Assembly: GCA_902490585.1 (NCBI GenBank)
Contig: CABUEI010000021.1
Span: 1-33,301 of the forward strand
Reading direction: 5' to 3'
DNA: 33,301 bases
Source: an uncultured Oscillospiraceae bacterium
GTDB taxonomy: Bacteria > Bacillota > Clostridia > Oscillospirales > Ruminococcaceae
Shown: one piece after another, positions 7,365 to 15,442 of the stretch
Layout of the letters: the number at the start of each line of letters is the position of its first letter
Numbering within the stretch: position 1 is the first letter of the stretch
Translations under genes and position numbers: made by a program
The notes under the pieces: model-generated
What the model saw: the letters and a program-made list of their open reading frames with translations, nothing else
What the model was told of the DNA's origin: nothing
The model's database searches: none

Positions 7365-8630
7365 ATGAGTAATATAATAAACCGCAGAAAAATAGCCGAC
7401 GGTGTTTACTTCAGCAGTATCACCGACAAGCGATATAAGAAAAATCTTATATCGGTAGCATTTTCAACTCAGCTTAATGAAGATACCGCAACCGAGAATG
7501 TTATAGTTCCCGTTTTGCTTACAAAGTGCAATTCAAATCTTCCGACGTATAAGATGTTCAACAATAAAATGTCACGCCTGTATGCGTCGGGTATCGGAGG
7601 AGTGGCTACAAGACAGTACGACTTGCAGACGCTTTCATTCGGAGCATATTATCTTGATGACGCTTATGCACTTTCCGGTGAAAAGATGACGGCGGTAATG
7701 ACGGATATCATGATAGACTGCCTTACATCACCCGTAACCGAGAACGGCGTATTTTCCGCAAAGTTTACAGAGCTTGAAAAGAAAACCGTTATCGACAATA
7801 TTGAAACAGCTATCAATGATAAGCGTTCTTACGCAATAGAGCGTGCTATGAAAACTATCTGCAAGGGCGAGCCTGCAAGCGTATGCTCTTACGGTACAGT
7901 CGAAAAGGCACAGCAGATCACTCCCGACAGTGCATATAAGGCTTACCGCCGTATGATCGAAACTATGCCGTGTGAGATAATCTGCACAGGTTGCAGTGAC
8001 TTTGAGGGTGTGGCAGAGAAATTTGCCGCCGCATTTGAAAAAGTGGGCAGACATGATATCGAAAATACCACAATCGCTATAAGTCCTATAAAAGATAAGA
8101 CCGAGGAAGTTACCGAAAGACTTACGGTTAACCAGAGCAAGCTTGTCCTTGGTTTCAAGTCACATTCTGATGACGATGCCGCACTTGTCCTTTTACAGAA
8201 AATTTTCGGCGGCACAACTTCGTCAAAGCTGTTTCAGAACGTAAGAGAAAAAATGTCGCTGTGCTATTACTGCTCAGCCGCAAGGAACGACCTCAAGGGT
8301 ATCATGCTTGTCAACAGCGGTGTTGAAAACGAGAATATTGAAAAGACAAAGAACGCAGTTATAGACCAGCTTGAAGAAATCAAGAACGGTAACTTTACCG
8401 ATGAAGATATCAACTTTGCCGAAATGGCTATAAAGAACGATTTCAAGAGTGTTGCCGACAGTGCAGGAAACGTAAGCAACTGGTACTTTGACTGCATCAG
8501 AAAGAACGATATAATCACTCCCGAAGAAAAGCTCGAACGTTATCTCGGTGTTTCAAAAAAGCGCATAATCGCTGCCGCAAAATCTATGGTGCTTGACAGT
8601 GTTTATGTACTCACGGGTAACGAGAATTAA
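7365..8630 (+). CDS. yfmF: M16-family peptidase-like protein, YfmF type (inactive partner)
   Basis: The 421-residue protein has the two-lobe M16 layout but no H-x-x-E-H zinc motif in its N-terminal half. Late-lobe features such as F-G-G-T-T-S-S-K-L-F-Q-N-V-R-E-K and S-L-C-Y-Y-C are typical of M16 proteins. In Firmicutes, YfmF is paired with an active YfmH, like the two halves of mitochondrial processing peptidase; database names link the pair to modification of elongation factor P, a link I treat as unproved here. GAAAGGAA precedes the ATG. It is the first gene of a tight operon, 17 bp before yfmH. Confidence 0.88.
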   Translation: MSNIINRRKIADGVYFSSITDKRYKKNLISVAFSTQLNEDTATENVIVPVLLTKCNSNLPTYKMFNNKMSRLYASGIGGVATRQYDLQTLSFGAYYLDDAYALSGEKMTAVMTDIMIDCLTSPVTENGVFSAKFTELEKKTVIDNIETAINDKRSYAIERAMKTICKGEPASVCSYGTVEKAQQITPDSAYKAYRRMIETMPCEIICTGCSDFEGVAEKFAAAFEKVGRHDIENTTIAISPIKDKTEEVTERLTVNQSKLVLGFKSHSDDDAALVLLQKIFGGTTSSKLFQNVREKMSLCYYCSAARNDLKGIMLVNSGVENENIEKTKNAVIDQLEEIKNGNFTDEDINFAEMAIKNDFKSVADSAGNVSNWYFDCIRKNDIITPEEKLERYLGVSKKRIIAAAKSMVLDSVYVLTGNEN

Positions 8631-8647
8631 GGAAAGGAGCTGTCATA

Positions 8648-9922
8648 ATGGAGAAGATTACTAATTCACGAATCAACGAAGAATATCTCAGAATAAAGCA
8701 TAAGAGCGGTGCTACTATTCTTTTATATCCCATGAAGGGCTATTCAACTGCTTATGCACTTTTCGCTACCAAGTACGGCTCGGTCGATACAACCTTCAAA
8801 ACAGATGAAGATCCCGATTTCGTAACAGTTCCCGAGGGTATAGCACATTACCTTGAACACAAGCTGTTTGAGAATGATGAGTGCGACGCTTTTGACCTTT
8901 ACGCAAAGACGGGGGCAAGTGCCAATGCTTACACAAGCTTTGACAAGACGGCATACCTTTTCAGTTGTTCACAGAAGTTTGAGGAAAACCTGCGTATACT
9001 GCTCGGCTTTGTACAGGAGCCTTATTTCACCGATGCAACCGTTGCTAAGGAACAGGGAATTATCGGACAGGAAATAAGAATGTACGAGGACGATCCCGGC
9101 TGGAGAGTATTTTTCAACTGCTTACAGGCAATGTATGAAAAGAACCCCGTAAGAATAGATATTGCAGGTACAATCGAGAGCATAGCAAAGATAGACAAGG
9201 ATCTGCTGTACCGTTGCTATAACACATTCTACAATCTTAACAATATGGTTATAGCTGTTGCGGGTAATTTTGACGTTGACAAGACACTTGAAATCTGCGA
9301 TGAGCTGTTGAAACCGTCAAAGGATCACGGACTTCAGGTAATAGTTCCCGAAGAACCTCTTACTGTTCACGAGAAGAGAAATGTTCAGAAGCTGTCATGC
9401 GCTATTCCGCTGTTCAATATCGGCTGGAAGTTCCCTGCGTATTCGGGAAAAGAGCAGTATAAGAACTATATCATCTATAATATTCTTATGGAGCTTTGCC
9501 TTGGTAAAACGTCCGACTTCTATAACAGAATGTACGAAAGCGGACTGCTGAACGATGCGTTCAATGTGGGTGTATTCTGCGGAAGAGGATATTTCAGCGT
9601 AATTGCTGACGGAGAATCTTCAGATCCCGACAAGGTGCTTTCAGAGATAGAAAAGGAGCTTTTCAGGCTCAGAAAAGAAGGTCTTGACGAGGAAGAGTTT
9701 ATTACAATCCGCAATAAGACTTACGGTGAGCTTGTTGCCGGCTTCAATAATGTAGAATCGGTTGCAAATGCAATGATAGCACAGGAAATAAACGGCGTAG
9801 GAATGTACGACGGTATAGAAATTACGGCAAATACCACATTTGCCGACATAAAATCGGCACTTGACAATATGGATATCGAAAACAATTCAATATCTATTAT
9901 TGAACCTGCCGATGAAAATTAA
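8648..9922 (+). CDS. yfmH: M16-family zinc peptidase, YfmH type
   Basis: The 424-residue protein carries the inverted zinc motif H-Y-L-E-H (H67, E70, H71) inside E-G-I-A-H-Y-L-E-H-K-L-F, followed about 75 residues later by the acidic helix I-I-G-Q-E-I-R-M-Y that provides the third ligand. It should therefore be the catalytic partner of the motif-less YfmF upstream. M16 enzymes degrade or process peptides inside a closed two-lobe chamber. AAAGGAG precedes the ATG. The gene is 15 bp before lgt. Confidence 0.92.
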   Translation: MEKITNSRINEEYLRIKHKSGATILLYPMKGYSTAYALFATKYGSVDTTFKTDEDPDFVTVPEGIAHYLEHKLFENDECDAFDLYAKTGASANAYTSFDKTAYLFSCSQKFEENLRILLGFVQEPYFTDATVAKEQGIIGQEIRMYEDDPGWRVFFNCLQAMYEKNPVRIDIAGTIESIAKIDKDLLYRCYNTFYNLNNMVIAVAGNFDVDKTLEICDELLKPSKDHGLQVIVPEEPLTVHEKRNVQKLSCAIPLFNIGWKFPAYSGKEQYKNYIIYNILMELCLGKTSDFYNRMYESGLLNDAFNVGVFCGRGYFSVIADGESSDPDKVLSEIEKELFRLRKEGLDEEEFITIRNKTYGELVAGFNNVESVANAMIAQEINGVGMYDGIEITANTTFADIKSALDNMDIENNSISIIEPADEN

Positions 9923-9937
9923 GCGAGGAATTTTAAC

Positions 9938-11080
9938 ATGAGCGGTTTATTAAATATTCTGACCGAGGCAACAGCTGAAGTACCGAGGATAGAATTTCCA
10001 AATCTGTTCGATAAGTCGATTATCGTGAACAGGGTAGCGTTTAATATTTTCGGTATTGATATCTACTGGTACGGTGTTATCATAGCGGTAGGCGTAATTC
10101 TTGCGTTTATCTATGCTATGCACAAGTGCAAGCAGTTTGGACTTATTCCCGATCACGTTTTTGATGTGGCTTTTGTGGCTATCATTTTCGGTTTTATCGG
10201 TGCAAGAGCTTACTATTGCATATTCATTGATACGGCTATCAATTTCTTTGATATGCGTCACGGGGGACTGGCAATATACGGCGGTATAATTGCGGCGGCA
10301 ATTGCGGCGGCAATCACCTGCGTTATCCACAAGGTAAATCTCCCTGCAATGTTTGATGTCGGCGGTCTGGGACTTCTTATCGGTCAGTGCATAGGCAGAT
10401 GGGGAAACTTTGTAAACCAGGAAGCTTACGGTGCTCCTACAGCAAGCTCACTTCCCTGGGGCATGACCGGTACAACTATTATAAATGACCCTGTGGTTAT
10501 AGCAAAGCAGACAGAACTTGATGCGGCAGGAAACGGTCTTTTCGCACTTGTTCATCCTTGCTTCCTTTATGAGAGCTTATGGTGCCTTATCGGATTTATC
10601 GCACTTCATTTCTATTCAAAAAAACTGAGAACCTTTGACGGAGAGATCTTCCTGCTGTATATAACATGGTACGGCTTAGGTCGTTTCTGGATCGAAGCTC
10701 TGCGTACAGACAGCCTTTATATCGGATCATTCAAGGTATCACAGATAGTTGCAGGAGTTTGCGTTGTTGTCGGTCTTGTATCGTTCATTCTCTGTAAGAT
10801 TTTCAAGACGAAGAAACGTGGCTATGTAATGTATAAGGACAGCGATGCCTGCAAGGAAAAGAACGAGGCTTATTACGCACGTCAGAAGATGCTTGAAGAA
10901 AAGGCTAAGGCTAAGAAGGCTATGAAGCAGGCAGGAGAAGCCGCTCCCAGCATAATAGTAAACGACGATGAGGATTCCGATAAGAAAGAAAAAGTCGTTG
11001 AAACCGAAACAACCGAAGATAAGGCTGAAACAGCTGAAGAAGAAAAGTCGGAAACCCATGAAAAGACGGAGGAAGAATAA
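9938..11080 (+). CDS. lgt: Prolipoprotein diacylglyceryl transferase with a charged C-terminal tail
   Basis: Lgt transfers a diacylglyceryl group from phosphatidylglycerol to the lipobox cysteine of prolipoproteins in the membrane. The 380-residue protein has seven or so hydrophobic segments; H-G-G-L-A-I-Y-G-G at 108-116 and the Lgt signature G-R-W-G-N-F-V-N-Q-E-A-Y-G at 153-165 are present. After the last membrane span (ending near residue 290), a tail of about 90 residues is first lysine-rich and then strongly acidic (repeated E, T, K); most Lgt proteins end soon after the last span. GAGGAA precedes the ATG, and the TAA shares one base with the folD ATG. Confidence 0.96.
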   Translation: MSGLLNILTEATAEVPRIEFPNLFDKSIIVNRVAFNIFGIDIYWYGVIIAVGVILAFIYAMHKCKQFGLIPDHVFDVAFVAIIFGFIGARAYYCIFIDTAINFFDMRHGGLAIYGGIIAAAIAAAITCVIHKVNLPAMFDVGGLGLLIGQCIGRWGNFVNQEAYGAPTASSLPWGMTGTTIINDPVVIAKQTELDAAGNGLFALVHPCFLYESLWCLIGFIALHFYSKKLRTFDGEIFLLYITWYGLGRFWIEALRTDSLYIGSFKVSQIVAGVCVVVGLVSFILCKIFKTKKRGYVMYKDSDACKEKNEAYYARQKMLEEKAKAKKAMKQAGEAAPSIIVNDDEDSDKKEKVVETETTEDKAETAEEEKSETHEKTEEE

Positions 11081-11919
11081 TGAATCTTATAGACGGAAAA
11101 GCAGTATCGGCTAAGGTTAAAGAGCAGATCCGTGCCGAGATTGAGCGTGATAAGCTTGATATCGGACTTGCTGTAATAATAGTAGGCAACAACCAGGCGA
11201 GCCGTGTTTATGTAAATAACAAGAAAAAGGCTTGCGAGGTATGCGGAATAAAGTCTTATGAATATGCTCTGCCTGAGGATACAACGCAGGATGAGCTCAT
11301 GGAGCTTATTGATACGCTCAATAATGACGATAAGGTTAACGGCATACTTTGTCAGTTACCTCTGCCGAAGCACCTTGACGAAGAAAAGGTGATCGAGGCA
11401 ATTTCACCGCTCAAGGACGTTGACGCATTCAACGCTGTGAACGTCGGAAAGATAATGATAGGCAATTATGCGTTCCTGCCTTGCACTCCGGCAGGCGTTA
11501 TGGAGCTTATCCACAGCACTGGCGTGTCGGTTGAGGGCAAGGAGTGTGTGGTTATCGGAAGATCCAACATAGTAGGAAAGCCTATGGCTATGCTTCTGCT
11601 CCACGAAAATGCAACAGTTACAGTCTGCCATTCGAGAACAAAGGATCTCGCAGAAGTCTGCCGCAGAGCCGATATTCTGGTCAGCGCAGTAGGCAGGGCA
11701 GATTTTGTTACAGCCGATATGGTAAAGGACGGCGCAGTGGTTATTGATGTCGGAATGAACAGAAACGCAGAAAACAAGCTGTGCGGTGACGTTAAGTTCG
11801 ATGAAGTGGCACCCAAGTGTTCGTACATAACACCCGTTCCCGGCGGTGTAGGACCTATGACAATAGCAATGCTTATGAAGAATACGCTCATGGCTAAGCG
11901 TATACAGGCAAAAGCATGA
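11080..11919 (+). CDS. folD: Bifunctional methylene-THF dehydrogenase/methenyl-THF cyclohydrolase
   Basis: FolD interconverts 5,10-methylene-, methenyl- and 10-formyl-tetrahydrofolate in the cytosol, supplying one-carbon units for purines and formyl-Met-tRNA. The 279-residue protein has the catalytic Y44-x-x-x-K48 of the cyclohydrolase site, the dinucleotide loop G-R-S-N-I-V-G-K-P at 160-168 and the signature P-G-G-V-G-P-M-T at 254-261. Its ATG overlaps the lgt stop and its TGA overlaps the next start, so translation in this operon is closely coupled. The length is typical. Confidence 0.97.
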   Translation: MNLIDGKAVSAKVKEQIRAEIERDKLDIGLAVIIVGNNQASRVYVNNKKKACEVCGIKSYEYALPEDTTQDELMELIDTLNNDDKVNGILCQLPLPKHLDEEKVIEAISPLKDVDAFNAVNVGKIMIGNYAFLPCTPAGVMELIHSTGVSVEGKECVVIGRSNIVGKPMAMLLLHENATVTVCHSRTKDLAEVCRRADILVSAVGRADFVTADMVKDGAVVIDVGMNRNAENKLCGDVKFDEVAPKCSYITPVPGGVGPMTIAMLMKNTLMAKRIQAKA

Positions 11920-12119
11920 ACAAGCAGGTAAAAAATCCGTTTAAAAAAGCAGGGCAGGGCGGTAACAAACGTTTTCTTATCAATGCCGCTATACTCGCCG
12001 CAGGCTGTCTGCTTGTAATATTCAGAATGCAGACGTGGGGACCGGCACAGGTGATAGTTCTCGTGCTGTTTGCAGCCCTTGCCGCATTCCAGGTGGTACT
12101 TTATTTCAAGCTGAAGTAA
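11916..12119 (+). CDS. Small two-span membrane protein
   Basis: A 67-residue protein starts inside the folD stop (ATGA). The first 20 residues are basic and polar (N-K-Q-V-K-N-P-F-K-K), followed by two hydrophobic helices (about residues 22-40 and 45-63) and a short basic end. I do not recognise a family. The overlap with folD and the clean hydrophobicity pattern argue that it is real. There is no terminator immediately after it. Confidence 0.7.
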   Translation: MNKQVKNPFKKAGQGGNKRFLINAAILAAGCLLVIFRMQTWGPAQVIVLVLFAALAAFQVVLYFKLK

Positions 12120-12167
12120 AATTACACTGTCAGCCCGTAAAAAATACAGAAATTTAATAAACTCCTA

Positions 12168-12196
12168 TTGACAAACCTATCATAATGTGTTATGAT
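12168..12196 (+). promoter_or_regulatory. Consensus promoter of the rpmG-secE-nusG-rplK-rplA operon
   Basis: TTGACA, 17 bp, TATGAT, about 130 bp before the rpmG start. This is the only strong promoter visible before the operon. Confidence 0.85.
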
Positions 12197-12202
12197 TAAA
12201 GT

Positions 12203-12329
12203 ACCTCATTAGGGGTTTATTTTTTTGTGCCTTTTTTTAAAAGTCGCAATAAACCCTTGCCAAAGAAAAAGTCTGAGGCAACGAGGGAGGCTAAAGCCCA
12301 TGAGGGCAAAAAAATAGGAGGTGCCGAAA
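12203..12329 (+). promoter_or_regulatory. Structured 5' leader of the rpmG operon
   Basis: The leader of about 125 nt contains GGGTTTATT near 12212 and its complement AATAAACCC near 12248, enclosing a U-rich loop with two poly-T stretches, then several short GAGG/CCTC-like segments. The arrangement would allow a long-range stem and possibly attenuation, but I recognise no named element. The ribosome binding site AGGAGG (12316-12321) ends the leader. Confidence 0.4.
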
Positions 12330-12479
12330 GTGAGAGTTAAAATTACCCTTGCGTGTACTGAGTGCAAACAGCGCAACTACAACACCAAGAAGAACAAGAA
12401 GAACGATCCTGACAGAATTGAAATGAACAAGTACTGCAGGTTCTGCAAGAAGCATACTCCACACAAGGAAACTAAGTAA
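12330..12479 (+). CDS. rpmG: 50S ribosomal protein L33 (zinc-binding form)
   Basis: The 49-residue protein has the L33 pattern with two CxxC pairs (A-C-T-E-C-K near the start and Y-C-R-F-C-K near the end), i.e. the zinc-containing form, and N-Y-N-T-K-K-N-K-K-N between them. I chose the GTG at 12330 because AGGAGG lies 8 bp upstream; an in-frame GTG at 12321 overlaps that site. L33 before secE is the standard Firmicutes order. The stop is 11 bp before secE. Confidence 0.95.
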   Translation: MRVKITLACTECKQRNYNTKKNKKNDPDRIEMNKYCRFCKKHTPHKETK

Positions 12480-12490
12480 GGAGGTTTATG

Positions 12491-12781
12491 ATGGCTAAGG
12501 ATGCAAGCTTGACTAAAGAAGCAGCGAAAGCGAAAAAGGCCAATGAAAAGAACAGCAAAAAAGCCGCTCTTGCCAAGAAGCCTAAGAAATCCATCGTAAA
12601 GTACTTCAAGGATTTAAAATCCGAGTTCAAAAAGGTTGTGTGGCCAAGCAAGAAGACAGTATTCAACAACACGGTTGTTGTACTGGTTACCCTGATAGTA
12701 TCGGGTATCTGTGTTTGGGGCCTTGATACTCTGTTCGCTACTCTGTTAAGATTAGCGCTCAACATGAGTTCAGCAGGCTAA
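12491..12781 (+). CDS. secE: Preprotein translocase subunit SecE
   Basis: The roughly 96-residue protein has a lysine-rich N-terminus (about residues 1-35), the amphipathic K-Y-F-K-D-L-K-S-E-F-K-K-V-V-W-P-S-K family block (about 38-55) and a single membrane span (about 62-90), the minimal SecE plan found in Firmicutes. With SecY and SecG it forms the protein-export channel. Two ATG codons are adjacent (12488 and 12491); AGGAGG at 12479-12484 is better spaced for the second. Confidence 0.95.
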   Translation: MAKDASLTKEAAKAKKANEKNSKKAALAKKPKKSIVKYFKDLKSEFKKVVWPSKKTVFNNTVVVLVTLIVSGICVWGLDTLFATLLRLALNMSSAG

Positions 12782-12809
12782 GTATTATTCAAGTAGGAGG
12801 GACTAAAGA

Positions 12810-13331
12810 ATGTCTGAGGCAAAATGGTATATTCTCCATACCTATTCCGGTTATGAAAACAAGGTTGCCAGCAACATTATGAAGGTAGTTGAAAACAACA
12901 ACCTGCACCATTTAATCGAAGAAGTTATGGTTCCTACCGAAACAGTGGTTGAGGAACACGACGGCAAGACGAAGACTTCTGAAAGCAAGCTCTTTCCCAG
13001 TTACGTTTATGTAAAGATGGTACTGACCGATGAGTCATGGTACATCTGCCGTAACACAAGAGGTTGCACTGGTTTCGTAGGCCCCGGATCAAAGCCTATA
13101 CCGCTGACAGACGAAGAGGTAAAGAACCTCGGCGTTACGACAAAGGTCGCAGAGATTTCATTTGCAGTGGGCGATACAATCAAGATCGTATCGGGTTCTC
13201 TTGAAGGTTTTGAAGGAACAGTTGATTCTATCGACGAAGAGAACGGAACTGCTCAGGTAACGGTTTCCATGTTCGGAAGACCTACACCCGCAACGGTAGA
13301 AATATCCGCTGTGCAGAAAGTCGAAATTTAA
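12810..13331 (+). CDS. nusG: Transcription termination/antitermination factor NusG
   Basis: The 173-residue protein has the NGN domain starting A-K-W-Y-I-L-H-T-Y-S-G-Y-E-N-K-V and the loop L-F-P-S-Y-V-Y-V-K-M, and a C-terminal KOW domain (about residues 120-173) with V-G-D-T-I-K-I-V-S-G-S-L-E-G-F-E-G. NusG binds RNA polymerase and controls pausing and termination and couples transcription to translation. An AGGAGG site precedes the ATG, and the gene lies between secE and rplK as usual. Confidence 0.97.
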   Translation: MSEAKWYILHTYSGYENKVASNIMKVVENNNLHHLIEEVMVPTETVVEEHDGKTKTSESKLFPSYVYVKMVLTDESWYICRNTRGCTGFVGPGSKPIPLTDEEVKNLGVTTKVAEISFAVGDTIKIVSGSLEGFEGTVDSIDEENGTAQVTVSMFGRPTPATVEISAVQKVEI

Positions 13332-13362
13332 GTTCTAATTGTTATTTTGGAGGTTGAGTAAA

Positions 13363-13788
13363 ATGGCTCAGAAGGTTACAGGATTTATAAAATTACAAAT
13401 TCCTGCTGGCAAAGCAACACCAGCTCCCCCGGTTGGTCCTGCATTAGGTCAGCACGGTGTAAACATCATGGCGTTCACAAAGGAATTCAATGAGCGCACA
13501 AAGAATGAAGCAGGTCTTATTATCCCTGTTGTTATCACAGTTTACGCTGACAGAAGCTTTTCATTTATTACAAAGACTCCGCCTGCTGCCGTTCTTATCA
13601 AGAAGGCTTGCGGAATTGAAACAGCATCAGGCACACCCAACAAGACAAAGGTTGCTAAGATCACTAAGGCTCAGGTTCAGCAGATCGCTGAAACAAAGAT
13701 GCGTGACTTAAACGCAGGTTCTATCGAAGCTGCTATGTCTATGATCGCAGGCACAGCTCGTTCAATGGGTATTGAAGTAGTTGACTAA
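13363..13788 (+). CDS. rplK: 50S ribosomal protein L11
   Basis: The 141-residue protein has the L11 N-terminal signature I-K-L-Q-I-P-A-G-K-A-T-P-A-P-P-V-G-P-A-L and the C-terminal RNA-binding domain rich in K and A. L11 forms the GTPase-associated region of the 50S subunit with 23S rRNA. I chose ATG 13363 because GGAGG lies 9 bp upstream and M-A-Q-K-V is the family start; an ATG at 13339 would add 8 atypical residues. Confidence 0.97.
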   Translation: MAQKVTGFIKLQIPAGKATPAPPVGPALGQHGVNIMAFTKEFNERTKNEAGLIIPVVITVYADRSFSFITKTPPAAVLIKKACGIETASGTPNKTKVAKITKAQVQQIAETKMRDLNAGSIEAAMSMIAGTARSMGIEVVD

Positions 13789-13837
13789 TTAAGACGGTGG
13801 GAGGATAATTTCCGTTATACCACAAGGAGGATAATGA

Positions 13838-14530
13838 ATGAAACAAGGTAAGAAATACGTTGACAGCGTAAAGCTGATCGACAGCACTAAAGCATACGAT
13901 TCAAGCGAAGCTCTCGACTTAGTTTGCCAGACTGCAAAGGCTAAGTTCGATGAAACAGTTGAGCTTCACGTTAGACTCGGTGTTGACTCACGTCACGCTG
14001 ATCAGCAGGTAAGAGGCGCAGTTGTACTGCCCAACGGTACAGGTAAGACTGTTCGTACACTGGTTTTCGCTAAGGGCGATAAGATCCAGGCTGCTATCGA
14101 CGCAGGTTCTGATTTCGTTGCTGACGATGATACAGTTAAGAAGATCAATGACGGTTGGATGGACTTCGACGTTGTAATCGCAACTCCCGACATGATGGGT
14201 GTTGTAGGACGTTTAGGTAAGGTTCTCGGTCCCCGTGGTCTTATGCCTAACCCCAAGGCTGGTACAGTTACTCCTGATGTTGCTAAGGCAATTTCAGAAG
14301 CTAAGGCAGGTAAGATCGAATACCGTCTTGACAAGTCCAACATAATCCACTGCCCCATAGGCAAGGCATCATTCGGTAAGGAGAAGCTCGAACAGAACTT
14401 CAACACACTGATGGATGCTATAGTTAAGGCTAAGCCCGCTGCTGCAAAGGGTGCATATCTGAAGAGCTGTACAGTTTCTTCAACAATGGGCCCCGGCATC
14501 AAGGTAAGCACAGCTAAGTACGGTGTTTAA
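13838..14530 (+). CDS. rplA: 50S ribosomal protein L1
   Basis: The 230-residue protein has L1 features: K-F-D-E-T-V-E-L-H-V-R-L-G-V-D near residue 33 and G-R-L-G-K-V-L-G-P-R-G-L-M-P-N-P-K near residue 127. L1 forms the mobile stalk at the E site and often represses its own operon by binding mRNA. AAGGAGG precedes the ATG. A strong terminator follows, so rplJ and rplL, which often come next, are not part of this unit. Confidence 0.97.
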   Translation: MKQGKKYVDSVKLIDSTKAYDSSEALDLVCQTAKAKFDETVELHVRLGVDSRHADQQVRGAVVLPNGTGKTVRTLVFAKGDKIQAAIDAGSDFVADDDTVKKINDGWMDFDVVIATPDMMGVVGRLGKVLGPRGLMPNPKAGTVTPDVAKAISEAKAGKIEYRLDKSNIIHCPIGKASFGKEKLEQNFNTLMDAIVKAKPAAAKGAYLKSCTVSSTMGPGIKVSTAKYGV

Positions 14531-14564
14531 TTAACACGATTACGACTAACGATACAACACAAGT

Positions 14565-14593
14565 AAAGCCGATGAGAGATCATCGGCTTTTTT
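14565..14593 (+). terminator. Terminator of the rplK-rplA operon
   Basis: A 10-bp stem (AAAGCCGATG / CATCGGCTTT, 6-nt loop) runs into T residues, with a further complementary pair (AACACAA / TTGTGTT) flanking it, giving an unusually long stem. Confidence 0.88.
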
Positions 14594-14680
14594 GTGTTAT
14601 TCTGCTCATTTGTATTGGCTGTTGCATGGGTTAAGTTTCAGCAACACTCGTATTAAAACCTCTTAACTGCATATAATTAC

Positions 14681-14709
14681 AGCCCCGTGCAGTAAAAATG
14701 CACGGGGCT
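14681..14709 (-). terminator. Terminator after the DinB-like gene
   Basis: An 11-bp perfect stem (AGCCCCGTGCA and its complement) with a 7-nt loop lies 24 bp past the stop of the minus-strand gene. Short T-runs are present on either side, better on the plus strand, so it may act in both directions. Confidence 0.65.
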
Positions 14710-14732
14710 TTTGATATATGTGTATAGTACCG

Positions 14733-15395
14733 TTATAGTTCAATACCAGTTTTCTGAGCTATTCTCATCATTGCCTCAATGTGCATAATAAGATGTCTTG
14801 TAAACGGCATTCTGATTATACCAGAAATGTCCTTACCACACCAGTAATCAATCAGCCAGACGGCATTTTCGTCTTTGCTTACACTCTTTGAAGCTATTAC
14901 ACGTTCTTTGTCGTCATTTGTGAACTTTCTTTTTGACTGCTCAAAGCCCAATCTGCTTAAAAGCTTATCTGTGCTTGCTTTGACATCTGCCGCATACCTT
15001 AATAATTCCGCTATATTCAGAATCTGCGAAAACGCAATAATTTCATCTTTGGTAAGTTCGTTTCCTGTTGTGGTTATAGGAGAGCAGGTAGTTTTCAAAT
15101 GATTATCTCTGAATAGAACCTGTTCATTACATTCAATCAGCGTATGAGCCGTTATATCCTCGATTCTTGCCAGATGCCATATAGAATATGCAATAGTTTT
15201 GCAGTGATACCCGTTTGCATTAGGATACGGCATAAGGCTATACTGCTCGTCACTGAGCTTGTTGCACAGCTTTTCTACTGCATCGGAAAGTATGTTTCTC
15301 AAAGTCAGACATACGTTTATCCCGTCAGTAAAAGTATCCTTTTTCCGCAGTAATACCTGCATTTGCTTATTCAGTTCTGACCATTCTTTATTCAT
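14733..15395 (-). CDS. DinB-like four-helix protein
   Basis: The 220-residue protein looks like the DinB/YfiT superfamily of metal-dependent four-helix proteins: an early helix L-T-L-R-N-I-L-S-D-A-V-E-K-L, then S-I-W-H-L-A-R-I-E-D (family-type metal histidine followed by R-x-x-D), and a late R-H-L-I-M-H-I-E-A-M-M segment with two more histidines. Members include thiol transferases and damage-induced proteins of unknown role. I chose ATG 15395 because AGGTGG sits 5 bp upstream; an ATG at 15485 lies inside the upstream gene and would read through a terminator. Exact reaction unknown. Confidence 0.75.
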   Translation of the reverse strand: MNKEWSELNKQMQVLLRKKDTFTDGINVCLTLRNILSDAVEKLCNKLSDEQYSLMPYPNANGYHCKTIAYSIWHLARIEDITAHTLIECNEQVLFRDNHLKTTCSPITTTGNELTKDEIIAFSQILNIAELLRYAADVKASTDKLLSRLGFEQSKRKFTNDDKERVIASKSVSKDENAVWLIDYWCGKDISGIIRMPFTRHLIMHIEAMMRIAQKTGIEL

Positions 15396-15412
15396 ATTTC
15401 CACCTGTAAAAT

Positions 15413-15436
15413 TGCCCCCGAACAAATCCGGGGGCA
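15413..15436 (-). terminator. Terminator after the GH130 gene
   Basis: An 8-bp GC-rich stem (TGCCCCCG / CGGGGGCA, 8-nt loop) followed on the minus strand by AATTTT. It begins 7 bp after the GH130 stop and 18 bp before the DinB-like start, so it limits read-through between them. Confidence 0.75.
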
Positions 15437-15442
15437 TAATAA

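Noticed and set aside
12120..12490. A tRNA gene near rpmG-secE, as seen in some Firmicutes
   Set aside because: No cloverleaf, T-loop (GTTCRA) or CCA end could be found in this interval.
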